Source: Cutaneotrichosporon cavernicola (lineage: Eukaryota > Basidiomycota > Tremellomycetes > Trichosporonales > Trichosporonaceae). Taken from it: 64,000 nt of DNA. The notes below the pieces were generated by a model. It did not search any database. It was not told the DNA's origin and worked only from the letters and a program-made list of their open reading frames with translations. The stretch covers positions 186,001-250,000 of the forward strand of contig NC_083394.1 in NCBI RefSeq assembly GCF_030864355.1, written 5' to 3'. Both the position numbers and the translations under genes were made by a program. Below, in pieces: positions 10,008 through 21,447 of the stretch (positions are counted from its first letter, which is position 1; every line of letters begins with the position of its first letter).

Positions 10008-10946
10008 CTACTCAATCTCCATACCCTTCATGCTAGCAGGCACGCGCACCTTGTCCCGCTCCTGCTGCGCTGCCGTCGCCTTCTTGCGCTCCGCGACGTC
10101 CTTGACAGCCTGAGCCTCAGCAAGCGAGTTGGAGGCGTGCTCGCGAATCGTAGCCCACGGGTTGGCCTTGAATGCGGGGTGTGCCATGACTGCCGGGATG
10201 CGCTGTGCGTTGGCCGAGCTTGGGTCAGCATGTTCCTCGAAGCAACCTTCCCTCCAGTTGGGCTGCCCTCCTCTGTCTCGCCGTTCTCGCCCGCTCTCCT
10301 GCCCTTCATCCGCCATCCTTGCCGATGCCCGTTTGCGACTTACATCTGCTTCCTCCGCGCCTTCTCCTTGAGCCCATGTCCCGCCCCCTCGCCAATCTTG
10401 CCCTCCTCCGCCTTTCTCCGCGCCTCCTCCTCCCGTCGCCGGACAACGTCCTCCATCACCTCCTTCTTGCTCTTCGCCTTTCCTTTTTCCACCTTGTCCA
10501 CCGGCTCATCACCAGCAACCTCTCCAAGTGCGAGAGCGACCGATCCCAGTCCCCCACCCAACGCGACCGCAGACTTGGCCTTACGCTTCTCCCGGCGAAA
10601 ATGGGAGCGCGAGTAGGGATGCGCGGCTGCACCAGCAGCAATCGAGCCGTAAAACACCGGTTCCTTTACCTTGGCCGGCTTTGTTGGGGCTGGTTCCGCA
10701 ATCTGGAGTCAGCTGTCCATCAAGCGGTCAGCTGCTAATTCAATTAATTGAATTACGGTTGCGTGCAAGTAGGAACTCACCGTCGCAAAGGGGTTAGCAC
10801 CAGGCAACACCTTCTCCGAAGCAGTTGGCGCCGCGAACGCGCGCTTGGGCAGCGCGACGGCCGACTCGTGTCTGCGTGATGATGTTTTGGTTGCGCGCGG
10901 CTGGTGTCAGCTACTCTACTCTGGCCAGCTCTTGCCAGCTCACCAT
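10008..10946 (-). CDS. SLX9: Ribosome biogenesis protein SLX9
   Basis: Four exons are proposed: 10946-10944 (only the ATG), 10900-10781, 10690-10344 and 10218-10008, giving 226 residues. The product starts MPRATK, has GSIAAGAAAHPYSRSH and RREKRKAKS in the middle, and ends with AHPAFKANPWATIREHASNSL, matching the SLX9/FAM207 family, which helps export and process pre-40S ribosomes. The family is highly basic, as here. The second intron is the weak point: the nearest good acceptor (after 10704) is out of phase, so I used the next in-phase AG, ending at 10691. The ATG-only first exon is supported by phase 0 on both sides and by the lack of any in-frame ATG in exon 2. Confidence 0.82.
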
Positions 10947-11097
10947 TGAAGATGTTCTGGGTGATGTTGAGTTTGGTGGCAAAAGTTGAGATACACCTCC
11001 ACCATTGGTGCCTGAAAATCGGATAGCAAAAGTCGCCGCCATCCGAGACAAGAACATCTCCTTTCACTCTTTCATCTCTCCTCAAGCGAGCGCGGGA

Positions 11098-13475
11098 ATG
11101 TCAAGGTGAGCTTATTGTTGACTGCGAGCTCACGTAGACTACACCCTCGGACGCTACTGCGCCTTGCGGGCCGCCGGGGAGTTCGCCCGCTCTCGTCCCG
11201 CCCAGCCCCAGTGGAATGGGTGCTTGACGAGGCGTACAGCCTTCCCTTCCTTTCACGCGCACATGCAAACCAACTCCCCGTCCCCTCCAGCTCCAAAGTT
11301 ACCCTCGACATCCTGGGCATGGACCCGCACGCCGACCGAGGGCCTCGCCACGAGCCAGACCACGAGCAACCCTTCGCGGATGACGCCGACCTCCTCTCCT
11401 CCCTCTCTGGTGGCGCACTCCTCTCCCCCTCAGCAGCGTACCGCGCCCTCAGGCAGAGTCCTCTATTCGGAGCGCATCTCCAATCCCTCCTCCCGAGGAT
11501 CGGGGACGTCTACACCGCCCTCAAGACCGACGGCGAGGGGGAGCACAACACCCTAGTCGCTGACCTCCTTCTCCGCTCTCCATCTCCAGCCGCCCTCCGA
11601 TCAATTCTGTTGGTCGAAGTGGCCCACTTCCCCAAACATCCGGGGGATGTACTGAGGCAAGGTCTCCTCGTCCAGGCTTATCGGGCGATCATACCCTCTC
11701 TCCGCCGCCGCACCCTCGCCCCATTAACATCGGCGTCTCTAGCCGTAATCGCGCGCGCGGTCATGGCAGCAGGACACGCTCACGTCGACATCCTCGACCA
11801 CGTATATTACCAGCTCGCACATGCCGCTTCTTGGACAAGAGACGACGGGTGGCCAGCCCTCACCATCCTCCTCCACCTCTCCAAACACGGACGCGCCGAA
11901 CACGCCCTGAAACTCCTCGACTACCCCGTCTCACTAGGCAAGCTCCCAGCCGCAATGGGCCGCACTTCCGCCTCCCATGCCGAGCCTGCCACTCTGTTGG
12001 CTCAGAGTGCCGTCATCCGCTGCGCCCTCTACTGGGGCCTGGACTCGCGCGCCTATTCCGCCGTAAATGACCTGGTAACCACCATGTCGCGTACAGCCGT
12101 CTCCGGCCCGGCCCTAGAACTGGTCCTCACAGCCACCCGCGGTGCATCGCTCCGCAGGCGTCCCCAAGACGTCGCGTGGGCCGGCCGTACGCTCCTAGCC
12201 CTTGCGGCCGACGAAGCCTTCCCGCCTCTCCCAACCATCGACTGGTACTATGACGCGCTCTCCCCCACAGCAGCGCTGCAATTCTACACCTCTCTCCCTG
12301 AGAACCGCGCAGCCCCACCCTCCCCCCGCCAGATCCTACGCATGTCCCTCTCGCGTCCCGAGAAAGCCTCTCTTCGCCGCCTAGCAGGCGACCTAGCGCG
12401 CGCACAACACGCAGCTCCAATCGTGCCTGGAATGCTCAAGGCGCTCGCGGCTGCGCGCTTGCTCCGTCCTGCCGAGGGGATCTATGTAGCCTGGAACAAA
12501 CGAAATACTCTCGACGGTGCGACCACGTTGGCAATGGTGCACGCACTCACGCGCGGCGCGCGTACAGCAAAAAACTCGGCGCTGGCCCGCAAAATCCTGA
12601 AGGACTACCTAACCTCTCCGGCGCTCGACAAGGAATCCGTCGCGCTACACGCCCATGCCCTCCTCGGTGCCCCTCTTGAAGGAGAGCAGGACGAACTCAC
12701 GGATCTGGTCACAAACCTGGTCATGTCTCGCGGTGTCGAGGCCGCACAGGGCCGAATCGACGACCTCGCCCGCTCACATCCCTCCCTCGCGCACCGCCTC
12801 GCCCAGATTGCGCGGGATCATGCCCTCGCACCTCCGCGCCAAGCAGTCGTTATGGCGGCCAGTTGCGCGGCCGGACACTGGGGTGCCCTCGCCGCTGCAG
12901 GAGGGGCCAAGGATGCTGGCATCGAGGACGGTAAAGTGGGCGTTGGGCCCAAGATTGCCGGCACATTAGTGGAGGAGGGTTGTATCACGGCCCTCAAGAA
13001 GGCTCGGCAGGGACGTATGGCGGTCGCTGTGCGGCGATTCACCGAGGCGTCAGAGAGGGACGCGCGCGTTCGGGGGATCGACTTCATGGAGAGCGAAAGA
13101 CAGGTCGACCGACGTGGGCGCGAAGATCTGGTCGGACGCCGCATCCACAGCTTGGCGGATCCCGTCATCCCGCCCACTGCTGCTGCTTTGTTGCGCCGCT
13201 GTGCTGGACTGCAGCGGTGGGAGGAGGGATTCGCTGTCCTGTCCGCCGCACTGAGGGTTACGGGCGAGGAAGGTGTCGTGGAAGCCGCGGGCGTGTTCAT
13301 CTCCGCCGTGTCCAAGGCAGACGCGGGCGACGTGTTCATCAACCACGTTGGCAAGTTGGGCCCGCTGCTTGAGGGCCTCGAGCCTTCCAGCCAGGTCCTC
13401 CTCGAGACGATGCTCGACAGCGCCGCGCGTCGACTTGGCCAGCAGATTGAGGGGATGATGACTGAGGAGGCATAG
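11098..13475 (+). CDS. Mitochondrial helical-repeat protein, function unknown
   Basis: The first exon is 8 nt (11098-11105), followed by a 32-nt intron (11106-11137) with a TTGAC branch site and a long second exon to 13475, giving 781 residues. The spliced N-terminus MSRLHPRTLLRLAGRRGVR, ending in RPLSS, is a strong mitochondrial targeting sequence, with many Arg and Ser and no acids. The body is almost entirely Ala/Leu-rich helices, resembling the degenerate PPR-like proteins of fungal mitochondria that bind organellar RNA or the mitoribosome. I cannot identify clear repeats or a named family. An unspliced reading would have to start at a GTG, which supports the short first exon. Confidence 0.7.
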
Positions 13476-13523
13476 ACTACATGCGTACAACACTTTGAAA
13501 TACAACAGCACATGACTCTGATC

Positions 13524-16500
13524 TTACTCGTCAGCGAAGCGAATGCGCTTGCGCGGCTTCGGTTTCGGTGAGCCGTCTGCCGAGCGCTTCTTCACATTGC
13601 TCCCGTACGTCATCTCGATGTCTGCGGTCGATGGCGTAACGATCGCCGTAGAGACGGAGCTCGGGTCATTGTCGGGCTCCATCATTGGGGTCGACGGACC
13701 TGCGTCTCCATCCACGTCCATAGGCTTTTCCCTCGCTGCATTGGCTCTGCCAGCAAACTCGGCCAGCATGGAGGCATACTTCTCCTCTTCTATGGCACTC
13801 GCCGTGCCAGGTGGCACGAGCGAGATCGGGAAGCCGCATTCGTCCGCGCTCTCGGGGTGCACGAAGCGCGGGTGCTGCTGTCAGCTCCACCCGACCATCC
13901 AGCTCCACCACTCACCTCCACCAACATGCGCGAGTACCGCTTCTCCTCCTCGTTGGAGCGGAGTGACGACTCGCGTCTCACAATACCCTCCTCGAACGTA
14001 CCCTCCGTGACGAGAATGTCGATACGCGTCGGCCGCGTCTGGCCTATACGGTGGATACGCTGTGGTCAGCATAATGCAACTCTCGTCCGCTGCAGACTCA
14101 CCTTCACAGCCTGCGCCTGAACGTCCGGGTTCCACACCGGTCCCAGGAAAATCATGCGGTTCGCGACGGTAAGATCGAGGCCTCGACTTCCGAGCTTCAG
14201 GTCCAGGATGCACACAGGCACGCCCTGTTTGAACTCAACAATGGCACGGTTGCGCGCGCTCCGGTCGACCTTGACACCAGCATACACGCTCTTAATGCCA
14301 GTCAAGCTGAACGCCTCGCTGAGATGCGCAGACTCCTCCCATGTCGCAAAAATCAGGAACTTGTCGTCTGCAGGTGCGGAGAGGACGGCGCGCACGACCC
14401 AGTTGATCTTGTTCGAGACGGACACGGCTGTGATGGTGGCCGGAAGCGGACGAGGAAGGCGGTCGTTGGTGACACGAGCTGCATTCCGTTCCGCCGCCTC
14501 GAGGCGCGCGTCGATTGGATCCTTGTAATGTCTGTTCCGCGCCACCTTCGGGGCATTTGGCTTGTCGGCGGCCGCCTTCTTGTCATCACGGTGATGCGAG
14601 AGGTCAGGTTCCTTCACTCTCTCACCATCGCGCCACAGCTTCTCCGCCTTTTGCATCACCTCCATGAACGCCTGAGCGCGAGGCTTCTTCGCGCGTTCAT
14701 CCCAGCCGCTCAATGCCAACTTGTTCGGCATGGTGCCGCGTGTGTTGAGCTTACGCATCTGGATAAGGCTGTGTGCGTCCACCAGGAGTGGCTCGTTGTC
14801 GGGGGCCTCGGACCAAGATTCGGCCACAGCTAATGGCAGCGTTGGCACGGAGAACGGAAGCGACGCGGCACCGTTGTCCATCCACTCGCGCCAACCCGGA
14901 GTTTCCGCCGCTTCGCGAATGTGCTCAATCGCCTTCTCGATGGCAGCAATGCGCTCTAAAGACATCTTGTCGCGCTTCTTCACCAGGTGCTCCGAAGTAC
15001 GTCTTATAGAGCCCTCGAGGTCCATATCCGTGGACGTAAACCAGGTCAGGGCAAGATGAAAGTTGATGACCACCTGGTTCAGCGATTCAAGGTTCTTCGA
15101 GTGCAGGAGGTAGTCGGGATCTTGTCCTTCAGAGGTGTAAACGTTGGCGGAAACCAGCCCCATGAGGGCATTGTACGTGAGGCGCTGCCAGTGAGAGAGC
15201 CGGAGCGGCTCCACGGCCATTGCGCTTGCGGGAAGCGGGACCTCTGCATCGATGACACCTGGACGATGCTTGACCATGACTGCTGACATGAGCTGGCGAA
15301 CACGCTCAACAGCGCCGTAACCTGGTCCGTCCTTGGCACGGAGGGGTTTCTTGACCCACTTCCTGAAGTCGGTAATGTTGAAGATTTCTGATGCAAGGAA
15401 GCCGCTAAGCATGTGTCCTAAACGGTTAAGGTCGCTCTCGTCAGCCTTGGTCCAGTGGCCAGGGGAAGGAGGGCGGAACTTGGACCCCTTTGTACCCTTG
15501 AGTCCACCCTTCTTGGTGGTGACATGGTTCGGTTCAAGTGGGGTGGATGAGCGTGACTCGGCTGCAGAATCGACACGCAACATGCCTTCAGACTGAAGGA
15601 ATGCCTCAGCCGCCGATTCCGTGCCCTGCTTAAGATACTGAGTAGGCGCTGGGGTGAGCTACGAGTACGAATACAGGCTTACTGCCACTGACGATCCACC
15701 GTCGCTCTATAGATAGTTGCGTGGCGAGGAGTACAGCGTCGCTCTTGGCATTGGCCGCGTTATTACCCTCGTCGAGGATGATGCGCTTCCAGCGGGCAGA
15801 TATAAGAGGGGTCGTTGGCGGCTCGCCGTCCTCGTGACGCCCCTCGCGCCGGAATCGGTCGACACTCATCAGGACGATCTGATGTCAGATGTGTCCGGGC
15901 TGGAAAGCTCACGTCATACTTCATCAGTTCCTTGACAGGTGGCAGATCCTCTTTGTCGTCTTCAATGACCTTGATGAGTAGAGCGCCAGGGGACAAGTGC
16001 TTCTCAGCCTCAGCAAGCCACTGCTTGACCAGGATGGGTGGCACTATCACAAGCGTCGAGGTGGCGACGTACGTCCTCTGTGGAGGGATGTGACGCACGA
16101 GTTTGGCGCCACGAGGAAGGCGAACAGGCGGGGGAAAGCGATAGAAGAAGAGCGGCCGCTCGAGGAGACGCTTGCCGTTCGGAGAAAGACCGTCCAGCCG
16201 TGATGCGCCCGGATACAGTTTCGACACAATATCAGCACACATGGACTGTAGAGACGGGGTGCCCTTGAGCTCCGCCTCGGACCATTCTGGATCTTCAAGT
16301 GCCTCGTCTTCGCCGATCCCGATGGCAGTTCTGTACGTGGCCATGGTTTCGGTCGAGTAAGTACGAAGCTCGTCGTCGTTCATGAGTTCGGTCACGTCCA
16401 TGCCCTCAGGGATGGATGTGTGCTGGTTGAGCGAGACCAGGATGAGCGTAAGACACATGAGGGTCTTGCCGACTCCCATCTGCTCGCAGAGAATGCCGCC

Positions 16501-17422
16501 GCGGTTGAGTGAGAACTCGGCCGGCTTGCGCTTGATGTCCATGTTGCTAAGGTTGACGTAGTACTGCTCGCCTGTGGCCGAGGTGAAGCGCGAATACGAG
16601 GGGTCAAACATGGTGCCGGGGTTCGTCTCCATCTGGAGCATGCGGGCGACGGAGCGCTGGGGTTAGCCTAGGACGGAGGAAGGTCACACAGCTCGGCCGC
16701 GCCCTAACCCCTACTGCTGGTGGCCAATCTCTGCTCATTCGTGATCACTCCCGAGAATAGCTCGGCAACAGAATGGCTGGAACGAAGACAACAACATGCC
16801 AACACGCTACTCACAATCTGGTACGCATACAACGTTGTCTCCACCCCATAAGGATTACTGTAGTTCCGCAACCCCTCGAAAACTTCTTCATCACGTATGA
16901 ACTGCGGCGCGCCGAAGCTCGGTTCTGGGGGATTATCAATCAACGCATAGAGGGCCTGCATGCCCGTCCCAATGTCTTCGGGCTGGGATCAGTGTCCTCC
17001 TGTATGGGGGGCTGGGGGAGGAGGACGGAGGGGGAGAGGAGAGGAACTCGTCTCTCTGCGAGGCAGGAGTCACTCACCGGCGGCGCCAGCACCCGTCCCC
17101 CACCCCCATCCCATCCCCTCTCCAAAATCTCGAACAGCGCCTTCAACCTCGCCACGGCGTTCTTCCGCGGCCCGTCGTTTGGGATGACCTCCACGCGCAC
17201 AACTACTTGACCTTGGTAATGATATTCCATTTTGACGGCTAGAGACGGCTCCTGGAGACAGCGGAGGAGGATAGCGGCATCGGTGGAGGAGGGGGAGTCG
17301 GCGAAGGTCTCGAGGAAGGCGGCGGTTATGGGTGTCCATTCTGAGGAGGTGGGTGAGGAGGTAGATGATGGGGTTGAGGAGGGGTTGAGAGTGACTGTTC
17401 CCAGAAGTAGAGGTTTGGGCAT
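13524..17422 (-). CDS. Snf2-family ATPase (Rad5/Rad16-like, no RING finger)
   Basis: Seven exons (17422-17078, 16982-16815, 16656-15913, 15878-15683, 15648-14102, 14059-13916, 13874-13524) encode 1164 residues. The Snf2 N-lobe begins at LYAYQIRSVARML, with motif I CEQMGVGKT, motif Ia LVIVPPILVKQW, motif II LDEGN and motif III RWIVSGTPT. The C-lobe has DKFLIFATW, LKLGSRGLDLTVANR and motif VI RIHRIGQTRP. The product is an ATP-driven DNA translocase or chromatin remodeller acting in the nucleus, and the C-terminus carries a basic PKPRKRIRF stretch. The split catalytic lobes have a long insert without the RING cysteines of Rad5, Rad16 or SHPRH. Motif II has Asn where His is usual in DEAH/DEGH. 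The subfamily is not clear to me. Confidence 0.85.
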
Positions 17423-17796
17423 TCTGGTATCAAAGTGAGGAGTGATGGATGGAAGGGAGCGATGTCGACTTGAGATTACTGCCTTTCGAGACGCTGGGTG
17501 GCAAAGTGGAGGTGGAGGTTGTGGGGTATAATCGGCTGCCCCACTCTGTCGATGCGGCCATCTCCGGGCCATCCACATCGCGAGCACCCCAACAACTAAC
17601 CGAGCAGGAGTAGGACCATACGTGCATGGCGGGCGTCTAGTACAGTTGTATCGTATCGGCTACAGTCTATGTAATGGCAGCGTAAGTGTAATGGGTAAAG
17701 GGCATGACAGAAATCTCTCTCCGTAAGCAATGGCCTGGTCGTGAATAGGCGCTCGGTTCGCACGTTCCGCTGGCATAACGGGACAAACACGGGCCG
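17423..17796. other. Intergenic region between two minus-strand genes
   Basis: This holds the 5' flank of the Snf2-family gene and the 3' flank of the membrane-protein gene. No coding or RNA feature is supported. Confidence 0.5.
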
Positions 17797-19181
17797 CTAC
17801 CTCTTTGAATCGTCGTCAGGCTGTGAAGAGGCCACATATCCTAGAGGGAGCTGTGCTTCCGGCTGAGGTTGCTGGGGCTGGAGCGTCTCGGGTGGGGGCT
17901 CCATCGGTTCAGATCTGGGGTACAGGGCACTGGACGAAGGAACAGCCTTGGCGGGCGTCCATAACGTGCTCCCGCTCCCTGCGTCACCTGTGTCGAGGGA
18001 CAGTGCGCACGGACGTTCGTAACGGTTCAAAGTGTTTGGCATATGTGAGGTAGTGTTGAGATCGTAAGGGTTGAAAGGACGGAGGTCGCTAGGAGGTGGC
18101 CCGGCGGGCGGAACGTATTGCGTAAACTCACTCGGCGCGTTGTCGTCGCGGCTCATACTCATCGTCCCGCCGGCCACTATGCCCTCCCAGACACCGATTT
18201 CCATGCCTGGCTGCCAAGCGATCTCGTCGTCGTCGCTGAGCGCCGACACGACGTCGCACTCGGTGGGCATCTGCACCATAACGGCGATTCGCACCGGCTC
18301 GCCGTCGGACAGGGAACGGTTGATCTCGGGTGCGCGCGGGGTGGGCCGTGGTGGGTCCTGTGGCGCGGGAATGACATCAAGACCAATGTGCCGTCTGAAG
18401 CCGACCCTGGCGGTGCGGAGGCGGCCGCCCGGCGGCTCGGGAAGCGGAGCTGGGTAAGCGGGCTCGGGCTCGGGCTCGGGGGCCAGAAGGGACTGGACGG
18501 ATAATGGCTTGGGTCAGCTTGCCCGGTCCACGTAGCTTACCTGGATGTCGTCCCAAACTTCCGTCTCCACATCTTCCTCCTTTAAGCCATCTTTCTCCGG
18601 CTCGGGAACAGCGTCAAACAACACCGGGATCGGCATCCACCGTCGTTCGCGCCTTGGGCGCACCGGCGTCCATCCGACCCACGGGACGCCCCACACATCG
18701 TCGCCCCACCAATTGGTCGGGGCATCGCCGCGCCCAATCGCCAGCTGGGTCTGGGTGCGATATCGTGCTCGTGAGCGATAGCTCCGTATTGTGAGGGCGC
18801 CGGCAAGGACGATAAGGGCGAGGAGAATGCCGAGGAACTGCGCGAGTGTCAGTACCGGTAGCAGGGACATGAGGTTGTGGTGAAAGATCCGTAAGAATCA
18901 CGCTGATAGAAGAGCATCACCGGTGTTGGAGGCTGGGATGCGAAGTAGACGGCGCATATCCACACTGGACAGGGGCGCTTTGCCAAGCCTACCCTCCACA
19001 GCCGGAATGAGTCAGAGATACTCACAACAAGGTAGTACACGCCGTTCGTCGTCGCGCCGCTCACTTGGTTCCCGCTTGGCGCTGTCGATGAGGGGAAGAT
19101 CTGTGTCGCAGAGGGCACCACAGACTGGTAGTCTCCAGGACTCCCCCTGGTCGGGTTCGGGAAGATGTCGACAGCGCTCAT
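17797..19181 (-). CDS. Single-pass membrane protein of unknown function
   Basis: Three exons (19181-19026, 18837-18541, 18492-17797) encode 382 residues. The first about 50 residues are Ser/Thr/Pro-rich and probably outside the membrane or lumenal. One strong transmembrane helix follows (FLGILLALIVLAGALTI), then Arg-rich residues that would stop transfer and orient the rest in the cytosol. The cytoplasmic part is Pro-rich and acidic, with an EPEPEPAYPAP run and a Gln/Pro-rich C-terminus. The first intron is 188 nt, longer than usual here, and an internal exon cannot be excluded. The layout resembles fungal plasma-membrane sensor-like or adaptor proteins, but no domain is recognisable. Confidence 0.65.
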
Positions 19182-20027
19182 CGTTTCATCGAGTGGCGGG
19201 TCGCGTGGCGCGTGTCGCTGTTGGCGGACAAATGTAGTTGGGTGTGCACAAAGGATGAGGATGGAGAGGGGGTTTCGCACAGAGGCTTAAAGTCAAGATT
19301 GGATATGAGGATGGAGTGTCTATTGTGTGAAGAAGTGGATGGAAGGCAAGTTGACAACCAACTTGAATGATGATATGACGAGTTACAAAGTCTATAGGAG
19401 TGCAATAGGGTGGGTGGCAATCCGGGGTTTGTGGGGTACACCTGAAACCCTGAGAACTCCAACTCGTCCAAAGCGAAAAGCCGCCAAAGCCCAACTCAAA
19501 AAGTGCAAAAGAGATGGCTTGAAATGATAACAACTGCACATTGTTGAACGCTTTAGGCATACTTGCGAGTGAGCCAAAGAGGAGAAAGAGGAGACGTGAG
19601 AGTTAGAAGATGTTGAGCTTGGACGGGAAATGTTTGGTTTGAATGTGTGTGCTGGCGGTTGTTTGGGGAGGCGTTGTCAAGTGGGGTGTTTTTCCTCGCG
19701 ATGGCTGTGGCGCGTGTGGGTCACAACACCTCCAGACCCCGGACTCCGACCTCCGTAATTGTCGCTAGTCACTGTACAAACCCAGCCTGCGCCAGCTGCA
19801 CCAACCTTACTCATCCACTCTTCTCTCTATTACTGTACATTCTCTATCATCCTGTCTACAGTTATAACACACTATCATACTGCCATGCACAACTCGCCTT
19901 TGTCTCCCATGCAATTCATCTACTTGAAACCGGTGCGGGCCGCACGGTGCAAAGGGCCGAGACTCAAGGCCATGTCCGTGCTGCGTGCGCCCTAGTCCCG
20001 GCCCTGCGCGCCTCCCGCCTCACCGCT
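19182..20027. other. Long intergenic region upstream of the membrane-protein gene
   Basis: This 846-base stretch is AT-richer than its neighbours. Frames are short, of poor composition and present on both strands at once. It likely contains the promoter and 5' UTR of the gene at 19181 and the 3' UTR of UBA3. No RNA gene is seen. Confidence 0.5.
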
Positions 20028-21414
20028 CTACGCATACGTCACCTTGATCATGAGGTGGAACGGCAGGTTGGGGTCCGTCACAATGATCTCATCGCCTTCG
20101 GGCACTAGATCGGACACGAGCTTCTGCAGGTTGCCCTTGGTCTGCTCGTGGATCTGCGGCGGGCCCCACATGAACAGTGGGTCTCCTGTAGAGTACATGA
20201 ACCCAGGGCGCTTCACCAACCTGGGCGTCAGCCGCGCTTTCTGTGTGTGTACTCACAGCTTCTGCTGCACCGACAGCCACTCCATGAGCTGCTCGAGTGT
20301 CCATTCGCGCTTGACCTCGACCTCCATGCTCTCACCGCCGCACACGGGGCAGTCAGGCCGCTTCTCGTACTCCCATGTAAACGTGTACAGCGAGTCGTTG
20401 CCGTTGTACTGACGTCAGTGAGTGTCGCATACCTGTTACCCACAAGCATGTAATTGTTCAGCATCGGAGCACAGCTCGTGGCAATCTTGAAAGCCTCGTT
20501 GCAGCACGACGCCGCAATGATCGCGTTCGTGCTCGCAATAGCTGGGATAATGTTCTTGACGACGCCCTGCGTGAGGGCCCACGTGACGCCCTCAATGTTG
20601 AAAGCCGCAGCGCGCGTCGACGCCTTGTCGTACAGCCACTGGATGTGGTCCGGATCGTCCGTGTCCAGCTTGATGTCCTTGCGGAGTCGTGGCCACTCGA
20701 GAACGCTCGCCCACTCGATGCAGTGCTCCGGCAGACGGGGCGTGTTGGCGATGGTGCAGATGGGAAAGGCGGTGGGGGGCGTGTGAATGTCGAGTGAGCA
20801 TTCGTAGCACGACGAGATTGTGGGAAGGATAACGCGCGACTGGCCTTTGAAGCCCTCGGTGCCGCCGTCAATCAGAGGCTTGAGACTCTCAGGGTTCTCC
20901 ATATCGACCAGCTCTACCAGCTTGGCATTGATCCAGCGCCGAGCCGACACAGAGTCAAGGCCAGCAATGACGATGTTGAATTGCATGTAGAACGAGTCGG
21001 GGTGGTCCTGGATCTTGCTGTGGTGCGGCGTCACCTTAACTCCGGGCACGCGCTTGTTAATGAATGCAGCTGCGCACTCGGCCTTGGACTTGCCAACGTC
21101 GGCCTCGCGGAAGAGGAACTGGCGGTTGAGGTTCGAGATGTCAATAGTGTCCATGTCGATGACGTGAATGTTGCCGAAGCCGGTGAGTGCGAGGTCTTGG
21201 AGGATCTCGCAGCCCAGACCGCCCGCGCCAATCACAAGAATCTTGCATTTGCGGCGAAGGAACTCCTTGGCCTGTGGGTCAGCATGAGTATTGATGGTCA
21301 ACCCACTGCTTCAGCACCCTCATAACCATCGGTCAGCGGGCCCTCTCGGTCCAGCAGCTTGTCAATAGAGGCATAGCGAGACTCGTCAGTCACGTAGTTG
21401 CCGACACTTTGCAT
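20028..21414 (-). CDS. UBA3: NEDD8-activating enzyme E1 catalytic subunit UBA3
   Basis: Four exons (21414-21307, 21271-20444, 20408-20257, 20220-20028) encode 426 residues if translation starts at the ATG at 21414. The nucleotide-binding motif is [12 protein letters not shown], followed by [17 protein letters not shown], the adenylation-site region [11 protein letters not shown], and the catalytic Cys in [19 protein letters not shown] zinc CPVC pair and a ubiquitin-like-fold C-terminus (residues about 340-426) complete the domain order. UBA3 with ULA1/NAE1 activates NEDD8/Rub1 for cullin modification. Introns are 35, 35 and 36 nt. The upstream amidotransferase stop codon is only 33 bases away, and an in-phase 45-nt intron could join the two proteins. 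Confidence 0.92.
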
Positions 21415-21447
21415 CAGCCAGCTGCTCGACCTACGGCGCGAGGATGC

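Noticed and set aside
11106..11137. Starting the mitochondrial gene at the GTG at 11106.
   Set aside because: That base is the donor of a short intron; an ATG at 11098 gives a proper presequence and an in-phase splice.
19647..20108. A 153-codon plus-strand frame downstream of UBA3.
   Set aside because: No recognisable domain, Cys- and His-rich composition, and it runs into the UBA3 coding region on the other strand.
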